Assembly (NCBI GenBank): GCA_004020545.1
Contig: SAQE01000028.1
Span: 1 to 64,000, forward strand
Source: Mesorhizobium sp.
GTDB lineage: Bacteria; Pseudomonadota; Alphaproteobacteria; Rhizobiales; Rhizobiaceae
Reading direction: 5' to 3'
Length of the DNA: 64,000 nt
Made by a program: the position numbers and the translations under genes. Shown here piece after piece: positions 44,777 to 54,473 of the stretch (the stretch's first letter is position 1; each line of letters begins with the position of its first letter). The notes under the pieces are model-generated. The model was not told where the DNA came from. It ran no database searches and saw only the letters and a list, made by a program, of their open reading frames with translations.

Positions 44777-44793
44777 TATCCAAATTATACTCA
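44769..44793 (+). promoter_or_regulatory. Candidate NadQ operator upstream of nadA
   Basis: The inverted repeat AGTATA (44771-44776) and TATACT (44786-44791), separated by nine bases, lies 25-45 bases before the nadA start and over the -10. It is the only strong palindrome in the gap. Assignment to NadQ rests on position and symmetry; I could not compare it with known sites. Confidence 0.55.
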
Positions 44794-44816
44794 TCTAGAG
44801 AATAATTGGAGCGCCG

Positions 44817-45791
44817 ATGCCCGTCTCGATTTCGACCACAGCATCCCTCTATGATCGCGTGCGGCGGGTGATCCCGCCCATCGAATGGCCGGCCTTCAGC
44901 GATGATATCGACGCCATCCTGGCGCTGAAGCGCGAGCGCAACGCCGTCATCCTGGCGCACAACTACCAGACGCCCGAGATCTTCCATTGCGTGGCCGACA
45001 TCGTCGGCGACAGCCTGGCGCTCGCCCGCAAGGCGATGACCGTCGATGCGGACATCATCGTGCTCGCCGGCGTGCATTTCATGGCCGAGACGGCAAAGCT
45101 GCTCAATCCCGGCAAGACGGTGCTCATTCCGGATCTCGGCGCCGGCTGTTCGCTGGCCGACTCGATCACGGCTTCGGATGTGCGTCTGATGCGGCAACGC
45201 TATCCCGGCGTGCCGGTCGTGACCTATGTCAACACCTCCGCCGCGGTGAAGGCCGAGTCCGACATCTGCTGCACCTCGGGCAATGCTCTGGCCGTGGTGG
45301 AATCGCTCGGCACGCCGCGGGCGATCATGCTGCCCGACGAATATCTGGCAAGGAACATCGCTGCCCAGACAAAGATCGAGATCATCGCCTGGAAGGGACA
45401 TTGCGAGGTGCACGAGCGCTTCACCCCCGCCGACATACGCGAGCTGCGCGAGGCGCATCCCGGCGTCACGGTGCTCGCCCATCCCGAGTGCCCGCCGGAG
45501 GTCGTCGCCGAGGCGGACTTCGCGGGCTCGACCGCCGCGATGTCCGACTATGTCGGACGGCACAAGCCCGCGCGCGTCGTGCTGATGACCGAATGCTCGA
45601 TGAGCGACAACGTGGCCGTCGAGCATCCTGATGTCGACTTCGTGCGCCCCTGCAACCTCTGCCCGCACATGAAGCGCATCACGCTCGCCAACATCCGCGC
45701 TGCCCTTCAGCAGAACCGCCACGTCGTCACCATCGATCCGGATGTCGCTGACCGCGCGCGCCGGGCGGTGGAACGGATGCTCGCCGTATGA
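44817..45791 (+). CDS. nadA: Quinolinate synthase A
   Basis: This 324-residue enzyme condenses iminoaspartate from NadB with dihydroxyacetone phosphate to give quinolinate. It needs a [4Fe-4S] cluster; the three cysteines are in [17 protein letters not shown] and CNLCPHM. The substrate blocks AHNYQTPEI and DSLALARKA are present. The ATG at 44817 is the start, and the last codon overlaps nadB by ATGA. Confidence 0.95.
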   Translation: MPVSISTTASLYDRVRRVIPPIEWPAFSDDIDAILALKRERNAVILAHNYQTPEIFHCVADIVGDSLALARKAMTVDADIIVLAGVHFMAETAKLLNPGKTVLIPDLGAGCSLADSITASDVRLMRQRYPGVPVVTYVNTSAAVKAESDICCTSGNALAVVESLGTPRAIMLPDEYLARNIAAQTKIEIIAWKGHCEVHERFTPADIRELREAHPGVTVLAHPECPPEVVAEADFAGSTAAMSDYVGRHKPARVVLMTECSMSDNVAVEHPDVDFVRPCNLCPHMKRITLANIRAALQQNRHVVTIDPDVADRARRAVERMLAV

Positions 45792-47347
45792 CCATGCAAA
45801 ACCTCCACGGCCGGCCGGTCATCATCGGCGGCGGCATCGCGGGGCTGATGACGGCGCTTCATCTCGCTCCGGAACCGGTCGTCCTCGTCTCCAAAACCGC
45901 GCTGGGAGGCGAAGCCTCCAGCATGCTCGCCCAGGGTGGAATCGCGGCGAGCCTCGGCAGCGATGACAGCCCGGACCTGCATCTTGCCGACACGCTCGCG
46001 GCCGGCGACGGGCTTTGCGATGAGATGGCCGCAAGACGTGTCGTCGAGGCGGCGCCGCAAGCGATCGAGCATCTCGCGCGGTTGGGCGCTGCTTTCGACC
46101 GCACTCCCGACGGCACGTTTCTGCTCGGGCTCGAAGCCGCGCATTCGCGCCGGCGGATCGTCCATGCCGGCGGCGATGCCACCGGCCGCGAACTGATCCG
46201 CGCGCTGGCAGCCGCCGTGCGACGGACGCCTTCAATCGCCATCCTCGAAGGCGTCGAGGTCCGGCGCCTGATTGTCGAGGACGGCGAAATCGCCGGCGTG
46301 CTTGCCGTCGGAGACGGCAACGCGACGACGCTCTCGACAAGCCGCGTGGTGCTCGCGACCGGCGGTATCGGCGGCCTATTCGATCATACGACGAACCCGC
46401 TCGGCTCATTCGGCCAGGGACTGGCGCTTGCCGCGCGCGCCGGCGCAGAGCTTGCCGATCTCGAATTCGTGCAGTTCCACCCGACAGCGCTCGACGGCCC
46501 GCGGCGCCCGATGCCGTTGGTCAGCGAAGCGGTGCGCGGTGAAGGCGCGATCCTCGTCGACGAACGCGGCCGGCGCTTCCTCGCCGACACGCCGGGAGCC
46601 GAGCTGGCGCCGCGGGATGTCGTCGCGCGGGCGGTGTGGCGCCAACTCGTCGCCGGGCACCGCGTGTTCCTCGACGCGCGGCGGTGTCTGGGGCCGAGAT
46701 TCGCCGAGCGCTTCCCGGCGATCGCATCGCTCTGCCGCGAGGCCGGCATCGATCCCGCCGCAGAGCCCATCCCCGTGCGTCCCGCGGCCCATTACCACAT
46801 GGGCGGCGTGGCCGTGGATGCCGAGGGCCGCAGCTCGCTTCGCGGCCTGTGGGCCTGCGGAGAGGTCGCCCGGACCGGGCTGCACGGCGCCAACCGTCTC
46901 GCCAGCAACTCGCTCATCGAAGCCGTCACGTCTGCTGCCTGCGTCGCGGCAAGCATTGCCGCCGCGTCGCCAGGCGCACACAGACGGCTGAAGCCGGCAA
47001 TCGTGCCGCCGCGGCCGGATACTTCGCGCATCCGCCCGACCGCCTCGCGCGCGCTCGGCATCGAGCGGGACGGTGAGACGCTGGCCGAAGCGGCAAGGGC
47101 CCTGGAGCCGATTGCGTTCGGCCATGATGGCGCGTCCGATCCCGCGCTGGTCGCGCTGATGATCACAATCGCTTCCCTGCACCGCGAGGAAAGCCGGGGC
47201 TCGCATTTCCGGACCGATTTTTCCCAGCGCGATGCCCGGTCACGGTCGCTGCGGTTGACCATGGACGAGACGTTCGAGGCGGCAGCAATCGTTTCCGACA
47301 CGGTGTCCGATCCCGTAGCGCTGCTCGACAGGAGGACTTCACCATGA
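45788..47347 (+). CDS. nadB: L-aspartate oxidase
   Basis: The 519-residue flavoenzyme oxidises L-aspartate to iminoaspartate. It has the FAD-binding motif [16 protein letters not shown], the family block [12 protein letters not shown], and the catalytic-site region [24 protein letters not shown] is the conserved C-terminal flavin contact. It starts inside the nadA stop (ATGA at 45788) and its own stop overlaps nadC, so translation of the three is coupled. The protein is about the normal family length. Confidence 0.95.
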   Translation: MTMQNLHGRPVIIGGGIAGLMTALHLAPEPVVLVSKTALGGEASSMLAQGGIAASLGSDDSPDLHLADTLAAGDGLCDEMAARRVVEAAPQAIEHLARLGAAFDRTPDGTFLLGLEAAHSRRRIVHAGGDATGRELIRALAAAVRRTPSIAILEGVEVRRLIVEDGEIAGVLAVGDGNATTLSTSRVVLATGGIGGLFDHTTNPLGSFGQGLALAARAGAELADLEFVQFHPTALDGPRRPMPLVSEAVRGEGAILVDERGRRFLADTPGAELAPRDVVARAVWRQLVAGHRVFLDARRCLGPRFAERFPAIASLCREAGIDPAAEPIPVRPAAHYHMGGVAVDAEGRSSLRGLWACGEVARTGLHGANRLASNSLIEAVTSAACVAASIAAASPGAHRRLKPAIVPPRPDTSRIRPTASRALGIERDGETLAEAARALEPIAFGHDGASDPALVALMITIASLHREESRGSHFRTDFSQRDARSRSLRLTMDETFEAAAIVSDTVSDPVALLDRRTSP

Positions 47348-48225
47348 ATCTGACACCGCTGCCGCGTGTGATGGTCGAGCCGCTGGTGCGCGCCGCACTG
47401 CTCGAGGATCTGGGCCGCGCCGGCGATCTCACCACCGACGCGATCGTTCCGGCGGATGCGACCGCCACGATGGTGCTCGCGGCAAGACAGCCGGGCGTGA
47501 TCGCCGGCCTCGATGCCGCCGCCCTCGCCTTCGAACTGATCGATCCCAGGACTGAGGTCACCGTGATCCATCCGGACGGCTCGGCTATCTCCGCCGGCGA
47601 CATCATCGCATCGGTGTGCGGACCTGCGCGCGCGCTGCTCACGGCCGAGCGGACGGCGCTCAACTTCCTTTGCCATCTTAGCGGCATCGCCACGCAAACC
47701 GCGGCGATCGTCGAAGCGGTGCGCGGTCACAAGGCCAAAATCGTGTGCACGCGAAAGACGACGCCCGGCCTGCGTGCCCTGGAAAAATACGCGGTGCGCG
47801 CCGGCGGCGGCGGCAATCACCGCTTCGGCCTCGACGACGCCGTGCTCATCAAGGACAATCACATCGCGATTGCCGGCGATATCGGCACGGCCATCGAGCG
47901 GGCGCGTGCCGGCGTCGGCCACATGGTACGGATCGAGGTGGAAGTCGATACGCTCGAGCAACTCGACATAGCGCTCGCGGCCGGCGTCGATGCGGTGCTG
48001 CTGGACAACATGTCCGTGGAGCAGTTGACCCAGGCGGTGGCGATGGTCGGCGGCCGCGCGATCACCGAGGCATCCGGCCGGGTGACGGCGCAGACGGCGC
48101 CTGCGATCGCCGCGACCGGCGTCGACCTGATTTCGGTCGGCTGGATCACGCATAGTGCCCCGATCCTTGATATTGGGCTCGATGCCCCGGCCGCGGCCAT
48201 TTCGCCGATCGCTGGCAAGCCGTAG
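47344..48225 (+). CDS. nadC: Nicotinate-nucleotide pyrophosphorylase (carboxylating)
   Basis: This 293-residue enzyme converts quinolinate and phosphoribosyl pyrophosphate to nicotinate mononucleotide and closes the de novo NAD route of this operon. Signature blocks are [28 protein letters not shown] and IKDNHIA. The start overlaps the nadB stop (ATGA at 47344). Confidence 0.95.
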   Translation: MNLTPLPRVMVEPLVRAALLEDLGRAGDLTTDAIVPADATATMVLAARQPGVIAGLDAAALAFELIDPRTEVTVIHPDGSAISAGDIIASVCGPARALLTAERTALNFLCHLSGIATQTAAIVEAVRGHKAKIVCTRKTTPGLRALEKYAVRAGGGGNHRFGLDDAVLIKDNHIAIAGDIGTAIERARAGVGHMVRIEVEVDTLEQLDIALAAGVDAVLLDNMSVEQLTQAVAMVGGRAITEASGRVTAQTAPAIAATGVDLISVGWITHSAPILDIGLDAPAAAISPIAGKP

Positions 48226-48398
48226 CGGATCAGTTGGAGACGCCTTCGACCGTCAAGGCCGGCGCCTCGGGTGCGGCGGCACCGGCGATCTCGGCCTGGT
48301 GAAATGCATTTGCTCGTATCCGGCCGATCGCGGATTTGCTTTGCTTGGTGAATGCCTATCCTTAGGGCAAACTACCCGTAGGGCTTTCAGGAGGAAGA

Positions 48399-48839
48399 AT
48401 GAGAGCACGAGCGGCGACGGTCGGAGACCTCGAGAGTGTTTTCCGTGATCTGTCCAAGCGGATGTCGGACGAGTATCTGGCGGCCGGCAAGGACAGCAAG
48501 ACCGCCTACGACAATCTGATGATGAACCTGAAGGAAGGCCGGGCTCATGCGCTGGTCCAGGGCGACAAGACCGTGGCCATCATCGCCTGGCACGAGCACG
48601 GCGATGCAGCCGACACGCTGTTTGCCGCACAGGAGGACTTCTTCAGCGCGGCAACGGTTCGCTTCTGCAAGCGCCACATTCGCCATATCCAGGCACTTGC
48701 CGGCAATCTTCCCGTACACTCGCGCAGCTGGCTCCATGGACCCGACGTCGCAAGATGGTTCCGGATCATCGGCTATGTCGAGCGAGGGCGGGAGAACGGC
48801 GCCATCCTGTTCGAGCTGCCGCCCTCTCCCAACGGCTGA
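48399..48839 (+). CDS. Small acetyltransferase-like protein (GNAT/phage DUF2833-like)
   Basis: This 146-residue protein starts with MRARAATVGDLESVFRDL, an N-terminal GNAT-like strand and helix. It then has ALVQGDKTVAIIAWHE and, near the end, VARWFRIIGYVERGRENGAILFEL. The pattern recalls the short GNAT-like family seen in some phage proteins such as T7 gp13, but similarity is weak. AGGAGGAAGA directly before the ATG is a very strong ribosome site, so expression is likely. No phage genes lie nearby. Confidence 0.55.
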   Translation: MRARAATVGDLESVFRDLSKRMSDEYLAAGKDSKTAYDNLMMNLKEGRAHALVQGDKTVAIIAWHEHGDAADTLFAAQEDFFSAATVRFCKRHIRHIQALAGNLPVHSRSWLHGPDVARWFRIIGYVERGRENGAILFELPPSPNG

Positions 48840-48950
48840 GACGTTCCGGTCATCTCCTGCAGCGGCTTGCACGGCGCACCAATTGGCGAGATGGTATGGA
48901 AGGCAGCCGGGGGCGCTGGCACGCCGGAAATGTGGCTGCTGGAAATCGAG

Positions 48951-49436
48951 ATGTTGCGCGCTTGCTTAGCCTTTGCCGCCCTTGTTGCCTTAGTGAGGTC
49001 GACAGAAGCAGGCGAGCGATTGCCCCATCTGCTCGACAACTCCGATCTGGCGGCCGCCTATTTGGGTGAGTCCGACCTTGTGACCGCCTATGCGACCGGA
49101 ATGGCGCGCTACCGTCTTCAGCTCATGGCGCGCACGGGCACGGCCAACCTCGCCACCCCTCTCGAGCCTTCGGCCCTGCGGCCGGAATTCCGCCAGCGGA
49201 CATGGCGTTCGGCGGACGGCAGCCTGCTGCAAGGCTTCGCCGGCAAGGGCGGCTTCCGGCTGACCATCGGCAACTGCCTTGCCCGCATGTGCGCGGCGAA
49301 CGAATGCAGCGAGGCCGGCTGGCCGATCTATGCCTGCAGCGACGGGCGCAAGCGCAAAATGTCGGTCAAGAGCTTCGTGACGGCCACCTTCGATGGTGTC
49401 CCTTACCGGCGGTTGAGCGCGCCGCCGGAACCATGA
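48951..49436 (+). CDS. Hypothetical exported protein
   Basis: I do not recognise this protein. From the ATG at 48951 it has a short signal-like start (LRACLAFAALVALVRSTEAGE) and 161 residues with four cysteines in NCLARMCAANECSEAGWPIYAC, which could form two disulfides. In-frame ATGs at 48867 and 48930 are alternatives. It is convergent with fhuB. Codon use is like that of its neighbours, which supports its being real. Confidence 0.5.
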   Translation: MLRACLAFAALVALVRSTEAGERLPHLLDNSDLAAAYLGESDLVTAYATGMARYRLQLMARTGTANLATPLEPSALRPEFRQRTWRSADGSLLQGFAGKGGFRLTIGNCLARMCAANECSEAGWPIYACSDGRKRKMSVKSFVTATFDGVPYRRLSAPPEP

Positions 49437-49490
49437 TTTTGCAATGCTCCGGCCGCCCTGGCCGCTGTTGCTCTTCCGCCGGGACGAGCG

Positions 49491-51530
49491 TCATCGGCGG
49501 CGCAACAGCGCCATCAGCACTGGACCGCCGATGAGCGTGGCGACGAGGCCGGCCGGTATCTGGCGCGGGAAGATCAAGGTGCGGCCAATCCAGTCGGCCA
49601 AGACCATGATCAGCGCGCCGGCGAGCAAGGCGCCGATGGCCTGCTGCAAGGCGCGGACAAGGCCGAGACAGCGGGCCAAATGCGGCGCCATCAGGCCGAT
49701 GAAGGTCAGCGGACCGACGATCAGGGTGGAGGCAGCGGTCAGCACGGCAACCATCAGCAGCACGAGAAGCCTGGCGCTGGCCACATCGACGCCGAGCGAG
49801 CGCAACGCCGGCGTGCCCAGCGGCAGCATATCGAGCCAGCGGACGAACAGCGGCGCCGTCAGCAACAGGCAAAGCGCGATCGACGCCGTCAGGACGGCCG
49901 AGCCTTGATCGACGCCATAGGTCGAACCGGTCAGCCAGTTGATGAGAAGCATGGCGCGCGGGTCGCCGGTGGCGGTCAGCAACAGGATCAGCGCGTCGAA
50001 GAGGGCCGTCAGCGAAACGCCGGCAAGCAGCAGCCGTTCCGGCGCATAGGCGGCGCGGCGGCCGATGGCAAGCACGGCAAGCAAGGTGGCGAAAGCGCCG
50101 ATGGCTGCGGCCGCGGTCTGCGCCGGACGGCTCGGATCGACGGTGGAAAACATCGCCACCACCATGCCGAGCGCGGCACCGGCGCTGATGCCCAGCACCT
50201 CCGGGCTTGCCATCGGATTGCCGGTCAGCCGCTGCATCATCAGTCCGGCGAGCGCAAGCATGGCGCCGGCGGAAAGCGCCGCGAGCACGCGCGGCCAACG
50301 CCATGACAGCAACGGCTGCAATTGATCGCCGACGGCGAAGCTCCAGCCGTCCGGCCCGGGTCCGCAAAACAGGGCGAAGACCAGAAGCAAGAGCAAGGCA
50401 AGGCCGATCGCCGCCAGCAGGATGCCCGGGCGCCGTATTCTGGGCAGGCGCTCGGCTGCGAGCAGCGGGAGTTCGGTGCCGAGGCTGAGGCGAGGCAGCA
50501 GCCACAGCAGAAGCGGCGCGCCGAGCAGCGCGGTGATGGCGCCTGTCGGTAAAAGGTCGCCCTGCGGCCCTGTCGCGAGTTGCGCGGCCTGATCGGCGGC
50601 CCATAGCATGGCGCTGCCCAGAAGCGGCGCCATGACCAGCCGCTGACCAAGCCGGCGCGCCCCGCCGATGCGGGCGAGTGCCGCCGCCGCGAGGCCGACG
50701 AAGCCGATGACGCCGACGGCCGCGACTACGAAGGCGATGAGCGCGACGGCCATGCCGAGCCCCGCGGAGCGGTAGATGCCGAGCGGCACGCCGAGGCTGC
50801 GCGCGCCTTCATCCTCGAGGCCGAGCAAAGTCAGCGGCCGCGTCATCAGGCCGATTGCCAGCGCGGCAGCGCCCAGGCGGGGAAGCAGCCACAGCGTCGT
50901 CACCCAATCCTGCTGGCCGAGCGAACCTGCGCCCCAGATGAACAGCCCCGCCAGCCATTCGTGCTTCAGCACGACGAGCGTCGCGCCGATCGCTCCGGCG
51001 TAAAGGCTGACGACGAGGCCGGCGAGCACGACGGAAAGCGGCGACAGACCCTTGTGCCAGGAGAGCGCAAGCACAGCCGCCAAGGCGGCGAAGGCGCCGG
51101 CAAGCGCCACCCATTCGCGGCCAAAGGCAAGCAGCGATGGTACGGTCAGCGTCGCCAGCGCCAGCGCCAGATAAGCGCCGGCGGAAACGCCGACGGTTTC
51201 GGGCGAGGCCAGCGGGTTGCGCAGCACCTGCTGCAGCACGGCGCCGGCCAGGCCCAATGCCGCGCCGCAGAGCAGGCTGACGACGGACCTCGGCAGGAAA
51301 GCATAGTGGACCAGCACCTGCCGCATGTCATCGATGTTGGGCGTCGCCAGTGCGTTGAGCCAGAGCGACGGCGGCAGTTGCGCTGCGAGATTGGCAAGCG
51401 ACGCCGCGAGGCCAAAGGTGGTAAGCGCCGCGCAGAGCAGAAGAGCGCCAAGCGGCCGGCCGCCAGCGCGCGAGAATGCCGCGCCGAGAAAACTCCGGCT
51501 CTGCGCCATGCCGGCAGCGTCCTCAGCCAT
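49491..51530 (-). CDS. fhuB: Ferric-siderophore ABC permease, tandem type
   Basis: The 679-residue permease is the double-length FhuB form: two FecCD-type units of about 330 residues in one chain. Each carries the block G(A/S)xLxLAGxxxQ and NP(L/M)ASPE (QVLRNPLASPETVGVSAG, then RLTGNPMASPEVLGISAG) and the later GPLTFIGLMAPH-type cytoplasmic loop. It should import ferric hydroxamate siderophores with FhuD and an ATPase. It overlaps fhuD by eight bases. No fhuC is found on either side; the next genes are unrelated. Confidence 0.9.
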   Translation of the reverse strand: MAEDAAGMAQSRSFLGAAFSRAGGRPLGALLLCAALTTFGLAASLANLAAQLPPSLWLNALATPNIDDMRQVLVHYAFLPRSVVSLLCGAALGLAGAVLQQVLRNPLASPETVGVSAGAYLALALATLTVPSLLAFGREWVALAGAFAALAAVLALSWHKGLSPLSVVLAGLVVSLYAGAIGATLVVLKHEWLAGLFIWGAGSLGQQDWVTTLWLLPRLGAAALAIGLMTRPLTLLGLEDEGARSLGVPLGIYRSAGLGMAVALIAFVVAAVGVIGFVGLAAAALARIGGARRLGQRLVMAPLLGSAMLWAADQAAQLATGPQGDLLPTGAITALLGAPLLLWLLPRLSLGTELPLLAAERLPRIRRPGILLAAIGLALLLLLVFALFCGPGPDGWSFAVGDQLQPLLSWRWPRVLAALSAGAMLALAGLMMQRLTGNPMASPEVLGISAGAALGMVVAMFSTVDPSRPAQTAAAAIGAFATLLAVLAIGRRAAYAPERLLLAGVSLTALFDALILLLTATGDPRAMLLINWLTGSTYGVDQGSAVLTASIALCLLLTAPLFVRWLDMLPLGTPALRSLGVDVASARLLVLLMVAVLTAASTLIVGPLTFIGLMAPHLARCLGLVRALQQAIGALLAGALIMVLADWIGRTLIFPRQIPAGLVATLIGGPVLMALLRRR

Positions 51531-52434
51531 GGGCGGTCATCGCTTCGGCAAGCACGCGCGCGAAGCGGGCGGCGGCGGGAAGCGCGCCGAACATCAGCAC
51601 GGGAGGCAGGCGCATGATCGAGCGATTGCGCACGAAAGGCATGGCATTCCAGACCGAGCTTTCGGTCAGCGTGCCGCCGGCGCCGGCGGGCAAGGGTTCG
51701 AGATAGGCGAGACGCGCATCGTCCGCGGTGGCCAGGCCGTCGATGCCGACGGTCGAAAACCCCCAATAATTGGTCCCGGCCGTCCAGGCGTTGCGGATGC
51801 CGATGCGGTCGAAGACGTCCTGGAACAGGCTCATCCGGCCATAGACGCGTACATTGCGCGAATCCATGAAGGAGACGACGTAGAGCGGCCTGGCGGCAAA
51901 CGGGGCCAGTTCCTGCCCGACCTTCGCCAGGCTTGTCTCGGTCGCTTCGATCAGCGCCTCGCCTTCAGCCTGCCTGCCGACCAGGCCGGCGAGCTTCCGA
52001 GTGGCTTCGACGGCATTGCGATAGGGGTGCCCGTTGTCCGTGTAGATGCCGATCGTCGTCACCGGCGCGACGCGCTCGAGCAGCGGCTTGATGCCGTCGA
52101 GATAGGGGGTGCCGAGGATGATGTCGGGCTTGAGCTGCTGAAGAAATTCGAGATTGGGCTCGAGCAGCGTGCCGACATCGGCGACCTCCGGCGGCAGCGC
52201 CGGCTCGACCACCCACTCCTGCCAGACCTTGCGGTCGGCAATGGCGGCCGGCCTGACACCCAGCATCAGCAAGGTCTCGGCCAAGCCGTCATCAAGGCAG
52301 ACGATGCGCGGTGGCCTCGACGTTGCCGCGGCCGGCTGGATGCTCGAGAAAGGCAGCGCGAAAAGTCCGAGGGCGGCGCGCCGGGTGATGCGGCCGCGCT
52401 CGGTCGTTCCTGACCTCGTGACTGGCATCAGCAC
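51523..52434 (-). CDS. fhuD: Ferric-siderophore-binding protein, Tat-type
   Basis: The 303-residue protein has a Tat-like leader (ITRRAALGLF) and the class III solute-binding fold with RIVCLDDGLAETLLMLGV, then PDIILGTPYLDGIKPLLE and VYGRMSLFQDVFDRIG. It is closest to FhuD of the hydroxamate type and delivers the siderophore to FhuB in the periplasm. It is the first gene of the pair. A possible RirA site lies about 115 bases upstream. Confidence 0.87.
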   Translation of the reverse strand: MLMPVTRSGTTERGRITRRAALGLFALPFSSIQPAAATSRPPRIVCLDDGLAETLLMLGVRPAAIADRKVWQEWVVEPALPPEVADVGTLLEPNLEFLQQLKPDIILGTPYLDGIKPLLERVAPVTTIGIYTDNGHPYRNAVEATRKLAGLVGRQAEGEALIEATETSLAKVGQELAPFAARPLYVVSFMDSRNVRVYGRMSLFQDVFDRIGIRNAWTAGTNYWGFSTVGIDGLATADDARLAYLEPLPAGAGGTLTESSVWNAMPFVRNRSIMRLPPVLMFGALPAAARFARVLAEAMTAHG

Positions 52435-52546
52435 GCGCTGTCCGGGATGGCCGATCGCCTGTCGTTCTCTGGCACCATCCTGGTCTCTCCCTGCGTCTGG
52501 TCCCGAAGCTGGCCTTCGCCGCCTTTGCCATGCTGACTATGAAACA

Positions 52547-52561
52547 TGACATCAGCAGTCA
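52547..52561 (-). promoter_or_regulatory. Possible iron-responsive operator (TGA-N9-TCA)
   Basis: TGACATCAGCAGTCA matches the TGA-N9-TCA form of the rhizobial iron-responsive operator bound by RirA. It lies 113-127 bases before fhuD. The pattern is short and can occur by chance. Confidence 0.35.
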
Positions 52562-52676
52562 ATATTTATGATGATCAAACCAGCCAGGAATTCGCCACGC
52601 CGCACCCATGTCTTGACGATGGATGGAACCGCGGGCGGGTTGCGGTCCCATTGCCCTGCGTGGCATCTGTCGGCCG

Positions 52677-53441
52677 ATGACACGCAAGCCTATGCGACAA
52701 CCACCCGAGATGCCCCGGCGAGCCGCTGCCGGGAAAGTCAGCCTCGACCGGGCGCTGTCGAAGCTTGGGTTTTGCTCGCGCAAGCAGGCTGAGCTGCTGA
52801 TCACCGAGGGGCGCGTGCAGGTCGCAGGCAAGGTGGCGCGCGATCCGTCGTTACGTATCGATCCTGATCGCGACCGCATCGCCGTCGATGGCGAGCGCGT
52901 CGCCGCCGAGCGCAAGGTCTATCTGATGCTCAACAAGCCGCGCGGGCTGGTCACCACGCGCGACGATCCCGAAGGCCGCGGCACGGTCTATGACTGCCTT
53001 GCCGATCTGGAGCTGCCTTTCGTCTCGCCGGTCGGCCGCCTCGACAAGGCGAGCGAAGGCCTGCTGCTGATGACCAACGACACACGCTGGGCGAACGGGC
53101 TGCTCGATCCGGCCTCGCATGTCGCCAAGACCTATCATGTCCAGATCGCTTCCGCCCCTGACGAGGCGATGCTCAGGCGGTTTCGCGAAGGTGCCGTCGT
53201 GGACGGCGAACTGCTGACGGCGAGCTCGATCGAATTGCTGCGCAGCGGCGGGCGCACCGCCTGGCTGGAGATCGTCCTCGATGAAGGCCGCAACCGCCAG
53301 ATCCGCCGCCTGCTCGGCGCTTCCGACATCGAGGTGCTCAGGCTGGTGCGGGTGGCGATCGGCGCCCTGCAGCTCGGCGATCTCGCGAAAGGCAAGGCGC
53401 GACACCTGACGGCCGAAGAACTGGCGATGGTCAGGGTCTAG
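52677..53441 (+). CDS. RsuA/RluF-type rRNA pseudouridine synthase
   Basis: The protein of about 254 residues has an S4 RNA-binding domain (VSLDRALSKLGFCSRKQAE) followed by the pseudouridine-synthase core with the catalytic Asp in VGRLDKASEGLL and the motif GRNRQIRRLLGA. This is the RsuA/RluB/RluE/RluF family acting on 16S or 23S rRNA; which U is modified cannot be told. The start is uncertain: ATGs at 52677, 52692 and 52710 are all possible. It is divergent from fhuD and followed by a long inverted repeat. Confidence 0.85.
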   Translation: MTRKPMRQPPEMPRRAAAGKVSLDRALSKLGFCSRKQAELLITEGRVQVAGKVARDPSLRIDPDRDRIAVDGERVAAERKVYLMLNKPRGLVTTRDDPEGRGTVYDCLADLELPFVSPVGRLDKASEGLLLMTNDTRWANGLLDPASHVAKTYHVQIASAPDEAMLRRFREGAVVDGELLTASSIELLRSGGRTAWLEIVLDEGRNRQIRRLLGASDIEVLRLVRVAIGALQLGDLAKGKARHLTAEELAMVRV

Positions 53442-53449
53442 CCGAAACG

Positions 53450-53656
53450 CCTCAGCTTCGTCATCCACGGGCGGAGCGGGAGCGAAGCGGACGCGTAGAC
53501 CCGAGGATCCATTCCGTGACCGGCGCAAGGGGTAAAGGCGGTGCAAGACAGGGGTCGCTCTGCACCGCTGCAACGCTCATAGGTAACGGAATGGATTCTA
53601 GGGTCTGCGCCGCGTCGCTTCGCTCCTTGCTCCGCCCTAAAATGACGAGGCTGAGG
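53450..53656. repeat. Pair of roughly 70-bp inverted repeats downstream of the pseudouridine synthase gene
   Basis: The arm at 53450-53517 (containing GGGCGGAGCGGGAGCGAAGC and ATCCATTCCGT) is an imperfect reverse complement of 53586-53656 (containing ACGGAATGGAT and GCTTCGCTCC). The resulting structure would be a long hairpin with a loop of about 68 bases. It matches intergenic repeats I associate with Mesorhizobium. Confidence 0.75.
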
Positions 53657-53703
53657 GGTTTCGCCCAATCTCCAGAGGCACCTGGGCTGCTATCAAGCCG
53701 CGG

Positions 53704-54285
53704 CTATCTCCGGTTCCAGCGGCGAATGACCGGCTCGGTCAGGTCGTGCTCGTAGCCGACGATGCTGAGGCTGGCGGTGTCGAGCACGAAATCCGCTCCG
53801 CCTTCCGGCGGCAGGCCGACCCAGCGCGCTGCAAATACGCGCAGGAAATGCGCGCTCGAGAATATCAGCACATTGTCGGCAACGGCGCGCAGTCCGGCGA
53901 TGATGGTATCGGCCCTGGCGCCGACATCGGCGGCCGTCTCGCCATTCGGACAACCGTCGCGAAACAACCGCCAGCCGGGGCACCCGGCAAGGATGTCATT
54001 GGTCGTCATGCCTTCATAGGCACCATAATCCCATTCCTGCAGGTTGGCCTTCTTCACCGCGCGCTCGCCGAAACCGGCAAGCCGGCAGGTATCGAAGGCG
54101 CGCTGTGACGGGCTCGACCAGACCGCCTGAAAAGTCAGACCCTGGAGACGATCGGCAATGCCGTGCGCCGCCTCTTCGCCCCTCGCGGTCAGCGGAATGT
54201 CGGTGCGGCCGGTGTGCTTGCCCGAGGCGCTCCATTCCGTTTGCCCGTGGCGGACCAGGTAGATCTCGGGAAACGCGCTGCTCAT
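53704..54285 (-). CDS. Histidine phosphatase family protein
   Basis: This 193-residue protein starts with EIYLVRHGQTEWSASGKHTG, the RHG motif of phosphoglycerate-mutase-like phosphatases. It continues with SSPSQRAFDTCRLAG, a conserved middle GETAADVGAR, and ends with the second catalytic His region SSAHFLRVFAARW. It likely dephosphorylates a small metabolite. The ATG at 54285 with GAGGG upstream is the start; the long open stretch before it is not coding. Confidence 0.87.
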   Translation of the reverse strand: MSSAFPEIYLVRHGQTEWSASGKHTGRTDIPLTARGEEAAHGIADRLQGLTFQAVWSSPSQRAFDTCRLAGFGERAVKKANLQEWDYGAYEGMTTNDILAGCPGWRLFRDGCPNGETAADVGARADTIIAGLRAVADNVLIFSSAHFLRVFAARWVGLPPEGGADFVLDTASLSIVGYEHDLTEPVIRRWNRR

Positions 54286-54355
54286 TCGCCGACCCTCACG
54301 CTTGAATTCGCCGCCGACAAGGATGCCGGCCGGCGCCACCCTATGGGGCGTCCGG

Positions 54356-54391
54356 CAAAAAGAACAGGCCGCGGCGGAGCCACGGCCTGTT
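54356..54391 (-). terminator. Rho-independent terminator of dctA
   Basis: On the minus strand, AACAGGCCG and CGGCCTGTT form a 9-bp stem (54391-54383 with 54371-54363), followed by TTCTTTTT. It lies about 80 bases after the dctA stop and ends the dctA transcript before the phosphatase gene. Confidence 0.8.
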
Positions 54392-54473
54392 CGGCCTCGG
54401 AGGAGGCCTGAGCGATCTTTGTTTTGACGCACTTCCGGACGGAAAACCGCCGCGCGCCTTTCCTGGAATTGCT

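Noticed and set aside
48226..48345. Minus-strand reading that ends EAPALTVEGVSN and looks like a protein C-terminus
   Set aside because: The open stretch is only about 40 codons, has no start and no recognised similarity. It could be a gene relic, but I cannot support it.
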